Position numbers and translations under genes: made by a program
Assembly: GCA_023430325.1 (NCBI GenBank)
Contig: JAEZAU010000019.1
Coordinates: forward strand, 1-17,572
DNA: 17,572 nucleotides
Source: Bacteroidota bacterium
GTDB taxonomy: Bacteria; Bacteroidota; Bacteroidia; Flavobacteriales_F; PHOS-HE28
Direction of reading: 5' to 3'
In this document: positions 5,754 through 13,611 of the stretch, piece by piece
How positions within the stretch are numbered: the first letter of the stretch is position 1
How the letters are laid out: each line of letters begins with the position of its first letter
Notes under the pieces: generated by a model
What the model saw: only the letters and a program-made list of their open reading frames with translations
The model's database searches: none
What the model was told of the DNA's origin: nothing

Positions 5754-8234
5754 ATGGAGCGATCGAAGGTGACCATTCTCTGCATCCTTATACTGCTGGC
5801 GCATTCCACCCTGTTGGCGCAGAACACTGCCCAATTGAAACAGGACAGCCTGCGGAATGCGCTGGAAAAGGCCACGAACGATACGGCTCGTGTGGATCTT
5901 CTGAACGAACTCGCCGGCGCGTACAAGCATACTGATGCCCAGCGTACGGGAACCTATGCGGGCCAGGCTCTTGATCTTGCGAAGTCAATAGGCTATTCGA
6001 AAGGTGAATGCATGGCACTTAACCTTCGTGGTCTCGCCGCTTACCGGTTGAGCGATTATCCTGAGGCGATCGGGCATCTGCGGGCGGCCTCGGACATGGC
6101 GCAGGCGATCGGTGACAGTACCGTATTGAATTATGCGAACGGTAATCTCGGGCTTGTGTACATGAAGCTCGGCGATCTACCCACCGCATTGGAATATTAT
6201 CAACGCCAGGTCGCCATCACGGAAGCGCAGAAAGACTCCCTCAGTTTGTATCGTGTGTTCACCAATATCGGCCTGCTGCATCGCCGGGGCAACAACGAAG
6301 CGTTGGCTACTTCTTATTTGCGGCAGGCATTGGCCATAGCTGAGTCTTTGAACGATCAGGCCAGTACCGCTACGGTCCTGCACAATCTGGCCACAGGCCT
6401 CAATAACATGGGGTACCCGGATAGCGCGCGTACGCTTTATGAGCAGGCTTTGGCGATGAACAAGGTGGTGGGCAACGACCGGTTCCGCGCAACGAATCAT
6501 TCCGCATTGGCCATGTTGTTCCTGGAAGCCGGAGATCCTGTTCTGGCAAAGGCCCATGCCGATACATCCATACAGATCCGCTCTCGGCTTGGCAACCTGG
6601 CCGAACAGGCGATGGCACACGGCGTATTGTCTAATATTCTTCTGGCCACGGGTGAGGAACGTGCAGCATTGAAAGAGATGGAGCGTTCGTTGGAACTCTC
6701 CACGCAGGTGGGTGATCTTGAGAATACACTTGAAAGCATGAAGGCCCTGGCCATGCAGCTATCCGGCCTTGGCAGGGACAAGGATGCAGTGTACTGGTTC
6801 GGCCGCCATGTAAGCCTTCGCGATAGCCTGGACAAAGAGGAAGCGACCGAAAAGCTCGCGCGAATGCAGGTGGCACATGAGGTCGCGCAGAAGGATGCAC
6901 GCATCGCCGCACTCGCGGAAGAGGAGCGTCAGCAACGGGCACTGAGCGAACTGCGCGAGCAGCAGCGTGATCGATGGATGCTGGCCGCGATCGTGTTGGT
7001 GCTGCTCGTGATCTTCAGCATTGTCCAGGTGATGCGCATCCGCCGGTTGAATCGTGCGCTGGCCATCGCGAGAGATCGGGCTGAACGCAATGAGAGATCC
7101 ATGGATCACTTCCTTTCGATCATGGGCCATGAGGTGCGTTCTCCCATGGCGGCCTCCATCGCCTCCATGAACATGGCGCGTGAGAGTAGCAGCGGCGGCG
7201 ATCGGGATCGTTATCTGGACATCGCCGCGCGCTCCATGCAGAACCTGCTGCGCATCGTGAACGACCTTCTGGATCGTTCAGCGATCGAAGCCGGTACGCT
7301 GCGGATCGATCGGGTCGCATTCAACCCGATGGAAGTGTTCCAGAATGCCATCCGTCCCTTCGAAGCACTCGCATCTTCAAAAGGACTTGCGCTGATCACT
7401 GAACTTGATCCCGCGATCCATGGAGAATACGAGGGCGATCCCGGAAGGACGGGCCAGATCATCACGAACCTGTTGGGGAATGCGGTGAAATACACCGATA
7501 AGGGCAAGATCACGTTCAGTGCAAAGCCGAATGGCAGTGGCGGGATCGTTCTCCGGATAGCCGATACAGGGCGTGGCATGTCACCTGAACAACGGGCACG
7601 GATGTTCACGCCATTCCACCGGATCGATGATAAGGAAAGGAGCGATCCAGGAGGCACTGGTCTTGGACTGTACATCACCGCCATGTTGGTGCGAAGGATG
7701 GATGGTTCGATCGAAGTTGAAAGCGTACCTGGTGAGGGAACGGTTTTCACCGTAATGCTACCAATGCCTGTGCGATCGATCGATCCGCGAACACCAAGAG
7801 ATATCGTGAAAAGGATCCATCATGAAGGCCCCTTGTTCTACGTGGTGGACGACGATCCTTTGGAGCGGGCACGTTCTATTGAATTGTTGCACCAATTGAG
7901 GCCGGAAGCCACGATCGTGGAAGCGGCACATGGCGATGAATTCCTGGCTATTCTGGAGAAGTCCGATGCCGCTGCGCTAAAAGAAGCCATCGTATTCACC
8001 GATCTGGACATGCCACACGTTTCAGGATTCGATCTGGTTCGCAGACTCAAGAACGGCCCCCACGCTCACCTTCCCTGTGTTGCGGTCACTTCCAGTGTTC
8101 TGATGATGGATGGATCGGAACTGATCGCACTGGGTTTCGCCGCAGCACTTTCCAAACCATTGGATGAGGTTGAACTGGCAGGAACACTGAAGGCGCTCAC
8201 GTCAGGCCCAAAGCTTTATGCAGATCTTCCTTGA
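5754..8234 (+). CDS. TPR-containing hybrid sensor histidine kinase with C-terminal receiver
   Basis: The start at 5754 gives MERSKVTILCILILLAHSTLLAQ, a signal peptide or first membrane segment; an ATG at 5727 (nine residues longer) is possible. Residues ~30-360 are tetratricopeptide repeats (for example ALEYYQRQVAITEA, ALAIAESLND), followed by a charged coiled coil and a membrane segment near 408-428. The HisKA domain has the H-box MGHEVRSP (His ~459). The HATPase domain has an N-box (NLLGNAVKY, ~572-580), a G1 box (DTGRGMS) and a G2 box (GGTGLGLY). A receiver at ~693-817 has an acidic pocket (VVDDD), a phosphoacceptor Asp ~750 (TDLDMP), a Thr/Ser (VTSS) and Lys ~801 (SKP), so all key residues are present. 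The TPR part is predicted periplasmic and senses an unknown cue. The 3' end overlaps the convergent LytTR regulator by 38 bp, and the two probably work together (inference). Confidence 0.92.
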   Translation: MERSKVTILCILILLAHSTLLAQNTAQLKQDSLRNALEKATNDTARVDLLNELAGAYKHTDAQRTGTYAGQALDLAKSIGYSKGECMALNLRGLAAYRLSDYPEAIGHLRAASDMAQAIGDSTVLNYANGNLGLVYMKLGDLPTALEYYQRQVAITEAQKDSLSLYRVFTNIGLLHRRGNNEALATSYLRQALAIAESLNDQASTATVLHNLATGLNNMGYPDSARTLYEQALAMNKVVGNDRFRATNHSALAMLFLEAGDPVLAKAHADTSIQIRSRLGNLAEQAMAHGVLSNILLATGEERAALKEMERSLELSTQVGDLENTLESMKALAMQLSGLGRDKDAVYWFGRHVSLRDSLDKEEATEKLARMQVAHEVAQKDARIAALAEEERQQRALSELREQQRDRWMLAAIVLVLLVIFSIVQVMRIRRLNRALAIARDRAERNERSMDHFLSIMGHEVRSPMAASIASMNMARESSSGGDRDRYLDIAARSMQNLLRIVNDLLDRSAIEAGTLRIDRVAFNPMEVFQNAIRPFEALASSKGLALITELDPAIHGEYEGDPGRTGQIITNLLGNAVKYTDKGKITFSAKPNGSGGIVLRIADTGRGMSPEQRARMFTPFHRIDDKERSDPGGTGLGLYITAMLVRRMDGSIEVESVPGEGTVFTVMLPMPVRSIDPRTPRDIVKRIHHEGPLFYVVDDDPLERARSIELLHQLRPEATIVEAAHGDEFLAILEKSDAAALKEAIVFTDLDMPHVSGFDLVRRLKNGPHAHLPCVAVTSSVLMMDGSELIALGFAAALSKPLDEVELAGTLKALTSGPKLYADLP

Positions 8235-8913
8235 AGGCGGGCGATACCGGCACGGTGGAACCATCGCGCATTTCCAAAGTGGCGGCTTCTCCTCGCACAT
8301 AGCGATCGATGTGCGTTGGATTGATGAGGTGCGATCGATGTACACGAAGGAAGCCATGAGGATCCAGCCTATCGTTGAACTCCTTGATCGGTCGGGAGGA
8401 AACTAGCCTGTTGCCGGAGTTCAATACGATCGTGGTGTACACGTTATCGGCCTCGCAACGCACGATCTCAGGAATGTCGATGAACCGCACACCATCCCGC
8501 ATGGCCACTGCCAGACGGCCGGTACGATCTGCCGCCTTGGTCGCCCGGTGTGTCTGAAGTTTCAACGTGGCCGCGTTCACCGCGCGGGTGAGTTCAAGCG
8601 GATCCACCGGTTTCATCAAATAATCGAAGGCATGAAGATGCAACGCTTCGTGCGTGTGACCCGGATGTGCGGTGATGAGGATCACTTCGAAGGTGCGATC
8701 CTGCACATATCTCAGCAATTCCAGGCCGCTGCCACCGGGCATTTCGATGTCAAGGAAGACAAGCTCTGGAGACTTCGAGCGAATGAGTTGAAGGCCTTGA
8801 CCGGCATCCATTGCTTCACCGATCACCTGAACATCAAGTCCCAGCGCAGTGATCCGATCCTTGAGCAATACCAGATGATCGGGATCATCATCGATCAGGA
8901 TGGTTCGTAGCAT
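8197..8913 (-). CDS. LytTR-family response regulator transcription factor
   Basis: The protein has 238 residues, a usual length for the family. Residues 1-~120 form a receiver: acidic pair (LIDDDP), phosphoacceptor Asp in FLDIEMPGGSG, Thr in LITAHP and Lys in MKPVD. Residues ~140-238 form a LytTR DNA-binding domain with typical elements (I-x-x-I-V-R-C-E-A-D-x-x-Y-T, LVSSRPIKEF, FLRVHRSHLIN, MRDGSTVPVSP). It binds DNA in the cytoplasm when phosphorylated. Its likely kinase is the neighbouring TPR hybrid kinase, whose tail it overlaps by 38 bp (convergent). The spacer upstream (8914-9099) shows no clear promoter consensus and no other gene. Confidence 0.93.
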   Translation of the reverse strand: MLRTILIDDDPDHLVLLKDRITALGLDVQVIGEAMDAGQGLQLIRSKSPELVFLDIEMPGGSGLELLRYVQDRTFEVILITAHPGHTHEALHLHAFDYLMKPVDPLELTRAVNAATLKLQTHRATKAADRTGRLAVAMRDGVRFIDIPEIVRCEADNVYTTIVLNSGNRLVSSRPIKEFNDRLDPHGFLRVHRSHLINPTHIDRYVRGEAATLEMRDGSTVPVSPAFKEDLHKALGLT

Positions 8914-9099
8914 GGATCAGGATCTTTCGGGTAGTTGTGTTCTTCAGTGTTGGATCCTCTCACACGAGCTTGATCGTCAGTGTGGATAGTAACTCAAATG
9001 CCAGGATGAGAATGACGGCCGGCCGTCTGTTCATACGTGGTGAAAATAGAAGATCCTTCGATCAACAAACATTATTCGCGGACGCATGCTGGCCGATCT

Positions 9100-9675
9100 T
9101 CAGATCAGGTTCAATTCCTTCAAGACCATCAATGTGCAGATGATGATGATCGGAAGCAGGTAGAACACCCACATGGTCACCTTGGTGCGAAGCAGGCTTA
9201 TCTCCATGCTGATCTGTTCGGTGAGACCGAAAAGTCCTTTCGATCGGAAGAATTCATTCTCATCGAATTTCCTTGCATGGCGTACAGATCCCAGGAGTAA
9301 TTGATGGTAGTAACCCAGATCGAGGATGAAGCAGGCGATCCAGAAGATGGCGAGCATCCCCAGCATGATGGTGAGATCGATCGCTGCCAGAGATCCCGAA
9401 CCATAGATGTACAACAACGATCCGATGCTGAGAATGAACACCGAAAGCACGATCGCCCTGAACCTGATGATCAGATCATTGAACTTCATCTGAGTCTCGA
9501 TCGTGGTCTGCCATTCTGCGGCTACCAGCGGCATATCGGCATCATCCACCTGATCCACCGGTGTCACCTCCTGCTGCTTCTTGTTGAAACGCGACCAGGT
9601 CACAACGGTCTGTGCGATGACACCAAGGGTGAAGCCAGTGGCGATGTAGACGAATATGGGGAACAGGATCTCCAT
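9100..9675 (-). CDS. Four-helix membrane protein of unknown function
   Basis: I do not recognise this 191-residue protein with confidence. It has four probable membrane helices: residues 3-25, 73-92, 99-121 and 166-186. A ~45-residue polar segment after helix 1 is acidic (VDQVDDADMP). A ~45-residue cytoplasmic or periplasmic segment between helices 3 and 4 holds a motif-like stretch, LDLGYYHQLLLGSVRHA, followed by FDENEFFRSKGLFGLTEQIS. The pairing of a helix end with YYH-x-LL-x-G-x-V-x-H-A suggests a conserved family and not a chance ORF. Long spacers on both sides (186 and 175 bp) suggest its own transcript. The upstream spacer 9676-9850 shows no gene. A transport, sensor or effector role cannot be told apart from sequence alone. 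Confidence 0.72.
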   Translation of the reverse strand: MEILFPIFVYIATGFTLGVIAQTVVTWSRFNKKQQEVTPVDQVDDADMPLVAAEWQTTIETQMKFNDLIIRFRAIVLSVFILSIGSLLYIYGSGSLAAIDLTIMLGMLAIFWIACFILDLGYYHQLLLGSVRHARKFDENEFFRSKGLFGLTEQISMEISLLRTKVTMWVFYLLPIIIICTLMVLKELNLI

Positions 9676-9850
9676 GCCGGACGGAGCGTTTCCGGGCCGC
9701 GGTCAAAGATCGATCGGACAGGGACTTGACAGCGAAATTCTCGACGAACGGCGCAGGAATTATCCCAAGCCCTTGAACATTTGCCGACCGACGTTCGGAG
9801 AAATGCTACAACACCTCTTGTGAGCCGCGCCGATCCGCAGGCCAATATGT

Positions 9851-10771
9851 TCACATCCCGATCGCCGCGTGGTAAACCCCATCCATCACCGCGGCCATCT
9901 TCGGAAAGTCGAGCGTATCCATGGTATCGCCTTTGGTGTGATAGTTCTGGTTGCGGATAAAAGCCGTGTCATTGATCATGAGCGCAGGCCAGCCGAAGCG
10001 CCAGTAGCTGCGTTGATCGGAAAGTCCTGCAAGTCCTTCCTTATCGGGAAAAACGATGATCTGGGTGTCTATTGTGGTTCCTCGCTTCATCAGGCTGTGC
10101 ACCTTCCCGGTGAATGATGCATGTTCCTCCACGCCGACCACGATGATGAAGTTCGCGGTGTGGGGATACAGATCCGCCAACTCTGGATCGGGGAACGGTT
10201 GTGATCCCGGCTCATCTGAGAAATACCCGATCATTTCCAATGAGATCATGCCGATCACATCGGTGCCTGCATCCTTCAATGACTTCGCATGAACGTAGCT
10301 GCCCATCAGATCGGTGCCGAAGTACGGTGGTTCCTCCAGGCAATAGGCAACGAGGTCTATCCGATAGTCAAGTTTCGGCTGCTGCGCGAAAAGCATGCGG
10401 GCCAATTCCAGCAGGCCGGCCACTCCGCTGGCGTTGTCATCGGCCCCGGGTTGCTCGCCGGCCACATCATAGTGCGCCCCGATGACCAATGATCTTTTCC
10501 CTTCCGGATTGTAGCTGGCAATGATGTTATGATAAGTATGGGCTCCGGCCTTCCAACCCTGGCGGGAAGGCTCGGCCCCGGCATTGCGGAATGCCTCTTC
10601 GATGTAGCTCGCGGCCTTTTCGATCGATGCGATGTTGGCATGATCGCGTGCGGGCTTGAGTTCGGTAAGGAACTTTACGTGTTCGCGCAAATGGACAGTA
10701 TCTGCGTTCATTTGTGCAGCGACCTGAATGGCTGTGATGAGCGATGCAGCGAAGAGGATCCGGGGTATCAT
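9851..10771 (-). CDS. Secreted M28-family zinc aminopeptidase
   Basis: This 306-residue protein has an N-terminal signal peptide (MIPRILFAASLITAIQVAAQ). The M28 di-zinc metal ligands are visible in order: His100 and Asp102 in GAHYDV, Asp111 in GADDNASG, the catalytic Glu pair 146-147 (CLEEPPY), Glu179 (LEMIGY) and His278 (YHTKGDTMDTLD). S-D-Q-R-S-Y-W near 251-257 matches the family's substrate-pocket segment. The length fits a single-domain M28 enzyme with no T9SS tail, so it is probably periplasmic or lipid-free secreted. It removes N-terminal residues from peptides; specificity cannot be read. The ATG overlaps the stop codon of the upstream small membrane gene (ATGA), which indicates translational coupling. 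Confidence 0.93.
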   Translation of the reverse strand: MIPRILFAASLITAIQVAAQMNADTVHLREHVKFLTELKPARDHANIASIEKAASYIEEAFRNAGAEPSRQGWKAGAHTYHNIIASYNPEGKRSLVIGAHYDVAGEQPGADDNASGVAGLLELARMLFAQQPKLDYRIDLVAYCLEEPPYFGTDLMGSYVHAKSLKDAGTDVIGMISLEMIGYFSDEPGSQPFPDPELADLYPHTANFIIVVGVEEHASFTGKVHSLMKRGTTIDTQIIVFPDKEGLAGLSDQRSYWRFGWPALMINDTAFIRNQNYHTKGDTMDTLDFPKMAAVMDGVYHAAIGM

Positions 10772-10971
10772 CGTTCGTATGACGATGGAGCAGGGGAATT
10801 GTTACGCCGGCGGCCAGCGATCGTAGCGATGATCGCTGGTGCGATCACGACAAGACCAAGGCTCCACCATAGCACGTTGCGCACTATGAATTCCACCTGC
10901 ACAACTTCCACCAGGATCGTGAGGATGATCGCCATCGAGATGATCAATATGAAATAAAGGCGCTTGTTCAT
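10768..10971 (-). CDS. Small two-helix membrane protein coupled to the M28 peptidase
   Basis: The ATG at 10971 gives 67 residues: MNKRLYFILIISMAIILTIL, a short polar stretch (VEVVQVEFIVRN), a second helix (LWWSLGLVVIAPAIIATI) and a basic tail (AGRRRNNSPAPSSYER). The open frame continues upstream to 11040 but would run into the groEL terminator, so the shorter start is preferred. It is probably an inner-membrane hairpin with both ends in the cytoplasm. Its last codons overlap the peptidase start by four bases. No family was recognised. It may be a membrane partner of the peptidase unit or simply its leader gene. Confidence 0.62.
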   Translation of the reverse strand: MNKRLYFILIISMAIILTILVEVVQVEFIVRNVLWWSLGLVVIAPAIIATIAGRRRNNSPAPSSYER

Positions 10972-11016
10972 GAGGTGAAAATACAATTGGATAGTATGGT
11001 CATCGGTCCTGCCAAC

Positions 11017-11049
11017 AAAAAGCCCCGTGGCTTCCACCACAGGGCTTTT
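11017..11049 (-). terminator. Rho-independent terminator of groES-groEL
   Basis: On the minus strand, AAAAGCCC-T-GTGG pairs with CCAC-G-GGGCTTTT around a TGGAAG loop and is followed by TTTTTG. It lies 19 bp after the groEL stop codon (11069-11071). It also separates groEL from the small membrane gene whose start is at 10971. Confidence 0.85.
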
Positions 11050-11068
11050 CTCTTAATTCAGGTACGGC

Positions 11069-12703
11069 TTACATCATGTCCATGCCGCCGCCCATTCCAC
11101 CGGGCATGCCGGCCGGGGCTTTCTCTTCAGGCTCATCGCTGATCACGCACTCGGTGGTGAGCAACATGCTTGCGATGGAGGCAGCGTTCTCCAGGGCAAC
11201 GCGGGTCACCTTGGTAGGATCGATGACACCGGCAGCGTAGAGATTCTCATACTCTTCGGTGCGCGCGTTGAAACCGAAGTCGTTCTTGCCGTCGCGCACT
11301 TTCTGCACAACGATGCTGCCTTCGAGACCGGCGTTCTGCACGATCTGGCGCAGCGGCTCCTCCAGTGCACGGCGAACGATCGCCACACCGGTGGTCTCAT
11401 CGGCGTTGATGCCTTCGAACTTCTCCAGCGCCTTTTGTGCGCGGATGTAGGCCACACCGCCGCCAGGTACGATGCCTTCTTCAACGGCAGCGCGGGTCGC
11501 ATGCAGCGCATCGTCTACGCGATCCTTCTTCTCTTTCATCTCCACTTCGGTGGCAGCACCGATGTAGAGTACGGCAACGCCGCCGGCCAGCTTGGCAAGG
11601 CGCTCCTGGAGCTTTTCCTTGTCGTAATCGCTGGTGGTGCTCTCGATCTGTGCCTTGATCTGGTTCACGCGGGCCACGATATCCTCCTTCTTGCCGCTAC
11701 AATTCACGATCGTTGTATTGTCCTTGTCGATCGTGATCTTCTCTGCACGGCCGAGGTAGGTGAGATCGGCGTTCTCAAGCTTGTAACCGCGCTCTTCGCT
11801 GATCACGATACCACCGGTGAGCACCGCGATATCCTCGAGCATGGCCTTGCGGCGATCGCCGAAGCCCGGAGCCTTCACGGCGGCCACTTTCAAGGCACCG
11901 CGGATCTTGTTCACCACCAGAGTGGCGAGAGCTTCACCGTCCACATCTTCGCTGATGATCAGCAATGGGCGGCCGGTCTGTGCACTCTTCTCCAGGATCG
12001 GGAGAAGCTCTTTCATGTTGCTGATCTTCTTGTCGTAGATCAGGATGTAGGCGTTCTCCAGGTCGGCCTCCATCTTCTCCGCATTGGTCACGAAGTAGGG
12101 GCTGAGGTAACCGCGATCGAACTGCATGCCTTCCACCACTTCAACAGTGGTCTCGGTGCCTTTCGCTTCTTCCACGGTGATCACGCCTTCCTTCTTCACC
12201 TTGGCCATGGCCTCGGCGATGAGCGCACCGATGTTCTCATCGTTGTTTGCGCTGATGGAAGCCACCTGCTTGATCTTTGCATTGTCCTCGCCCACGGTCT
12301 TGCTCATCTTCTTGAGCTCTTCCACCACGGCGGTGACCGCCTTGTCGATCCCGCGCTTGAGGTCCATCGGGTTCGCACCGGCGGCCACGTTCTTCAGGCC
12401 GGCGGTAACGATGGCCTGTGCGAGAACGGTGGCAGTAGTGGTGCCATCACCGGCTATATCGGCGGTCTTGCTGGCAACCTCCTTCACCATCTGTGCGCCC
12501 ATGTTCTCCACGGCGTCCTTGAGGGTGATCTCTTTTGCCACCGTTACACCGTCCTTGGTGACGCTGGGTGCACCGAACTTCTTGTCTATGATGACGTTAC
12601 GACCCTTCGGGCCGAGGGTCACTTTCACGGCGTTCGCCAGATGATCCACGCCACGCTTCAGGCGGTCACGTGCATCAAGGTTGAACTGGATGTTCTTGGC
12701 CAT
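11069..12703 (-). CDS. groEL: Chaperonin GroEL (HSP60)
   Basis: This 544-residue protein has the family's normal length. It folds non-native proteins in the cytoplasm as a tetradecamer with GroES and ATP. Visible landmarks include LGPKGRNVIID and KDGVTVAKEI near the start, the ATP-site GDGTTTATVLAQAI, the chaperonin signature region AATEVEMKEKKDRVDDA, EEGIVPGGGVAY, and the Gly-Met C-terminal tail PGGMGGGMDMM. Start is the ATG at 12703. It lies 37 bp downstream of groES and is followed by a strong terminator, so the pair forms a two-gene unit. Nothing is missing or odd; high GC here matches a core gene. Confidence 0.99.
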   Translation of the reverse strand: MAKNIQFNLDARDRLKRGVDHLANAVKVTLGPKGRNVIIDKKFGAPSVTKDGVTVAKEITLKDAVENMGAQMVKEVASKTADIAGDGTTTATVLAQAIVTAGLKNVAAGANPMDLKRGIDKAVTAVVEELKKMSKTVGEDNAKIKQVASISANNDENIGALIAEAMAKVKKEGVITVEEAKGTETTVEVVEGMQFDRGYLSPYFVTNAEKMEADLENAYILIYDKKISNMKELLPILEKSAQTGRPLLIISEDVDGEALATLVVNKIRGALKVAAVKAPGFGDRRKAMLEDIAVLTGGIVISEERGYKLENADLTYLGRAEKITIDKDNTTIVNCSGKKEDIVARVNQIKAQIESTTSDYDKEKLQERLAKLAGGVAVLYIGAATEVEMKEKKDRVDDALHATRAAVEEGIVPGGGVAYIRAQKALEKFEGINADETTGVAIVRRALEEPLRQIVQNAGLEGSIVVQKVRDGKNDFGFNARTEEYENLYAAGVIDPTKVTRVALENAASIASMLLTTECVISDEPEEKAPAGMPGGMGGGMDMM

Positions 12704-12740
12704 TGTTCTTATTGCTTTGGAAAAGGTTGGGAGAAAGGGA

Positions 12741-13034
12741 TCAGTTCAATACGGCGTAGATGTCGCTCTCGCGCATGATCAGGTAGTCATTGCCTTCGAG
12801 GCTCAATTCGGTGCCGCTGTACTTGCCATAAAGCACCTCATCGCCGACCTTCACGCTGAGGGGGGTCACCTTGCCATCATCGGCTACGCGGCCAGAACCA
12901 ACGGCCACCACTTTGCCACGCTGAGGCTTCTCCTTTGCCGTGTCTGGAATGATGATCCCACCCTTGGTGGTCTCTTCAGCGGGTGCGGCCTCAACGAGCA
13001 CGCGGTCCGCCAACGGTTTCACTTTCGTCGCCAT
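12741..13034 (-). CDS. groES: Co-chaperonin GroES (HSP10)
   Basis: Starting at the ATG at 13034, the product is 97 residues beginning MATKVKPLADRVLVEAAP, the normal GroES start. An in-frame ATG at 13076 would add 14 residues (MSVLTKEPIQKKNV) not typical of the family. Seen landmarks are KPLADRVLVE, TKGGIIIPDTAKEKPQRG, the GKVVAVGSGR mobile-loop-following strand, VKVGDEVLYGKYSGTE and a conserved end (YLIMRESDIYAV). It caps GroEL. The upstream region 13077-13180 must hold its promoter, because a terminator closes the secG operon just before; a TTGACA hexamer (minus strand, 13120-13115) is present without a convincing partner box. No CIRCE operator was seen. Confidence 0.97.
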   Translation of the reverse strand: MATKVKPLADRVLVEAAPAEETTKGGIIIPDTAKEKPQRGKVVAVGSGRVADDGKVTPLSVKVGDEVLYGKYSGTELSLEGNDYLIMRESDIYAVLN

Positions 13035-13180
13035 GACGTTCTTTTTCTGGATAGGTTCTTTGGTTAAGACGCTCATTGCCTAGGGATCTTTAGGTCGAAC
13101 TTGACGCCGCCGCCTGTCAACTCACATGCCAGTGGTCCCTAGGCCTCTCTGCCACTGACAAGAGTTCAGATGTTGTTGAT

Positions 13181-13208
13181 AAAACAGCCTCCGAACTGTC
13201 AGAGGCTG
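13181..13208 (-). terminator. Rho-independent terminator after secG
   Basis: On the minus strand, the 7-bp stem CAGCCTC / GAGGCTG (13208-13202 and 13191-13185) with a 10-base loop is followed by TTTTA. It lies 15 bp after the secG stop codon. An alternative smaller hairpin (TGTCAG / CTGACA, 13197-13211) overlaps it. The terminator ends the miaB-to-secG operon ahead of groES. Confidence 0.7.
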
Positions 13209-13223
13209 ACAAGCTGGCAACGC

Positions 13224-13607
13224 TTAGTCTGCTTGAACAGGAGCTGTCTCCTCTACTGGAGGGGCCACCTGTTCATCACCGGTCTGTGCGGGAACGGTAT
13301 TTTCTTCACCGTCGGCGATCGCTCCGGCATTCCCTGTCATTTCGGTGCCTTCAGCATCGTATTCGTCCAGGATCATACCGGTATTATTGTTCTGCAGGCC
13401 TGCAGAGATCAGACACAGTACCATGAGGGCGCCCGAGAGGGTCCAGGTGCTCTTTTCGAGAAAATCGGCCGTGCGTTGAACGCCACCGATCTGTTGGGCG
13501 CCGGTGAAACCAGCTGCCAGGCCGCCACCTTTGGGGTTCTGCGCAAGCACCACCAGGGCCAGCAGTGCGCAAATGATCAGGATCAGTATGGTGATGGTGG
13601 TGAACAT
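13224..13607 (-). CDS. secG: Preprotein translocase subunit SecG
   Basis: The product has 127 residues. Helix 1 (TITILILIICALLALVVLAQ) is followed by the family motif NPKGGGLAAGF and a cytoplasmic loop, then helix 2 (WTLSGALMVLCLISAGL). This is the two-helix topology of SecG, which assists SecYE in protein export across the inner membrane. Residues ~75-127 form an acidic, low-complexity tail rich in E, A, P and T, a usual extension in Bacteroidota SecG. It starts four bases after the TPR gene's stop codon, so it is the last gene of the operon, and a terminator follows. Confidence 0.95.
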   Translation of the reverse strand: MFTTITILILIICALLALVVLAQNPKGGGLAAGFTGAQQIGGVQRTADFLEKSTWTLSGALMVLCLISAGLQNNNTGMILDEYDAEGTEMTGNAGAIADGEENTVPAQTGDEQVAPPVEETAPVQAD

Positions 13608-13611
13608 GGTG

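Noticed and set aside
8914..9099. Possible small gene between the LytTR regulator and the membrane protein.
   Set aside because: The open frames here are short, run into the neighbouring gene in antisense, and show no protein-like pattern.
11435..12778. Long open frame (447 codons) on the plus strand across groEL.
   Set aside because: It is the antisense shadow of groEL, a high-GC conserved gene; the translated product is His/Leu/Gly-rich and resembles no protein family.
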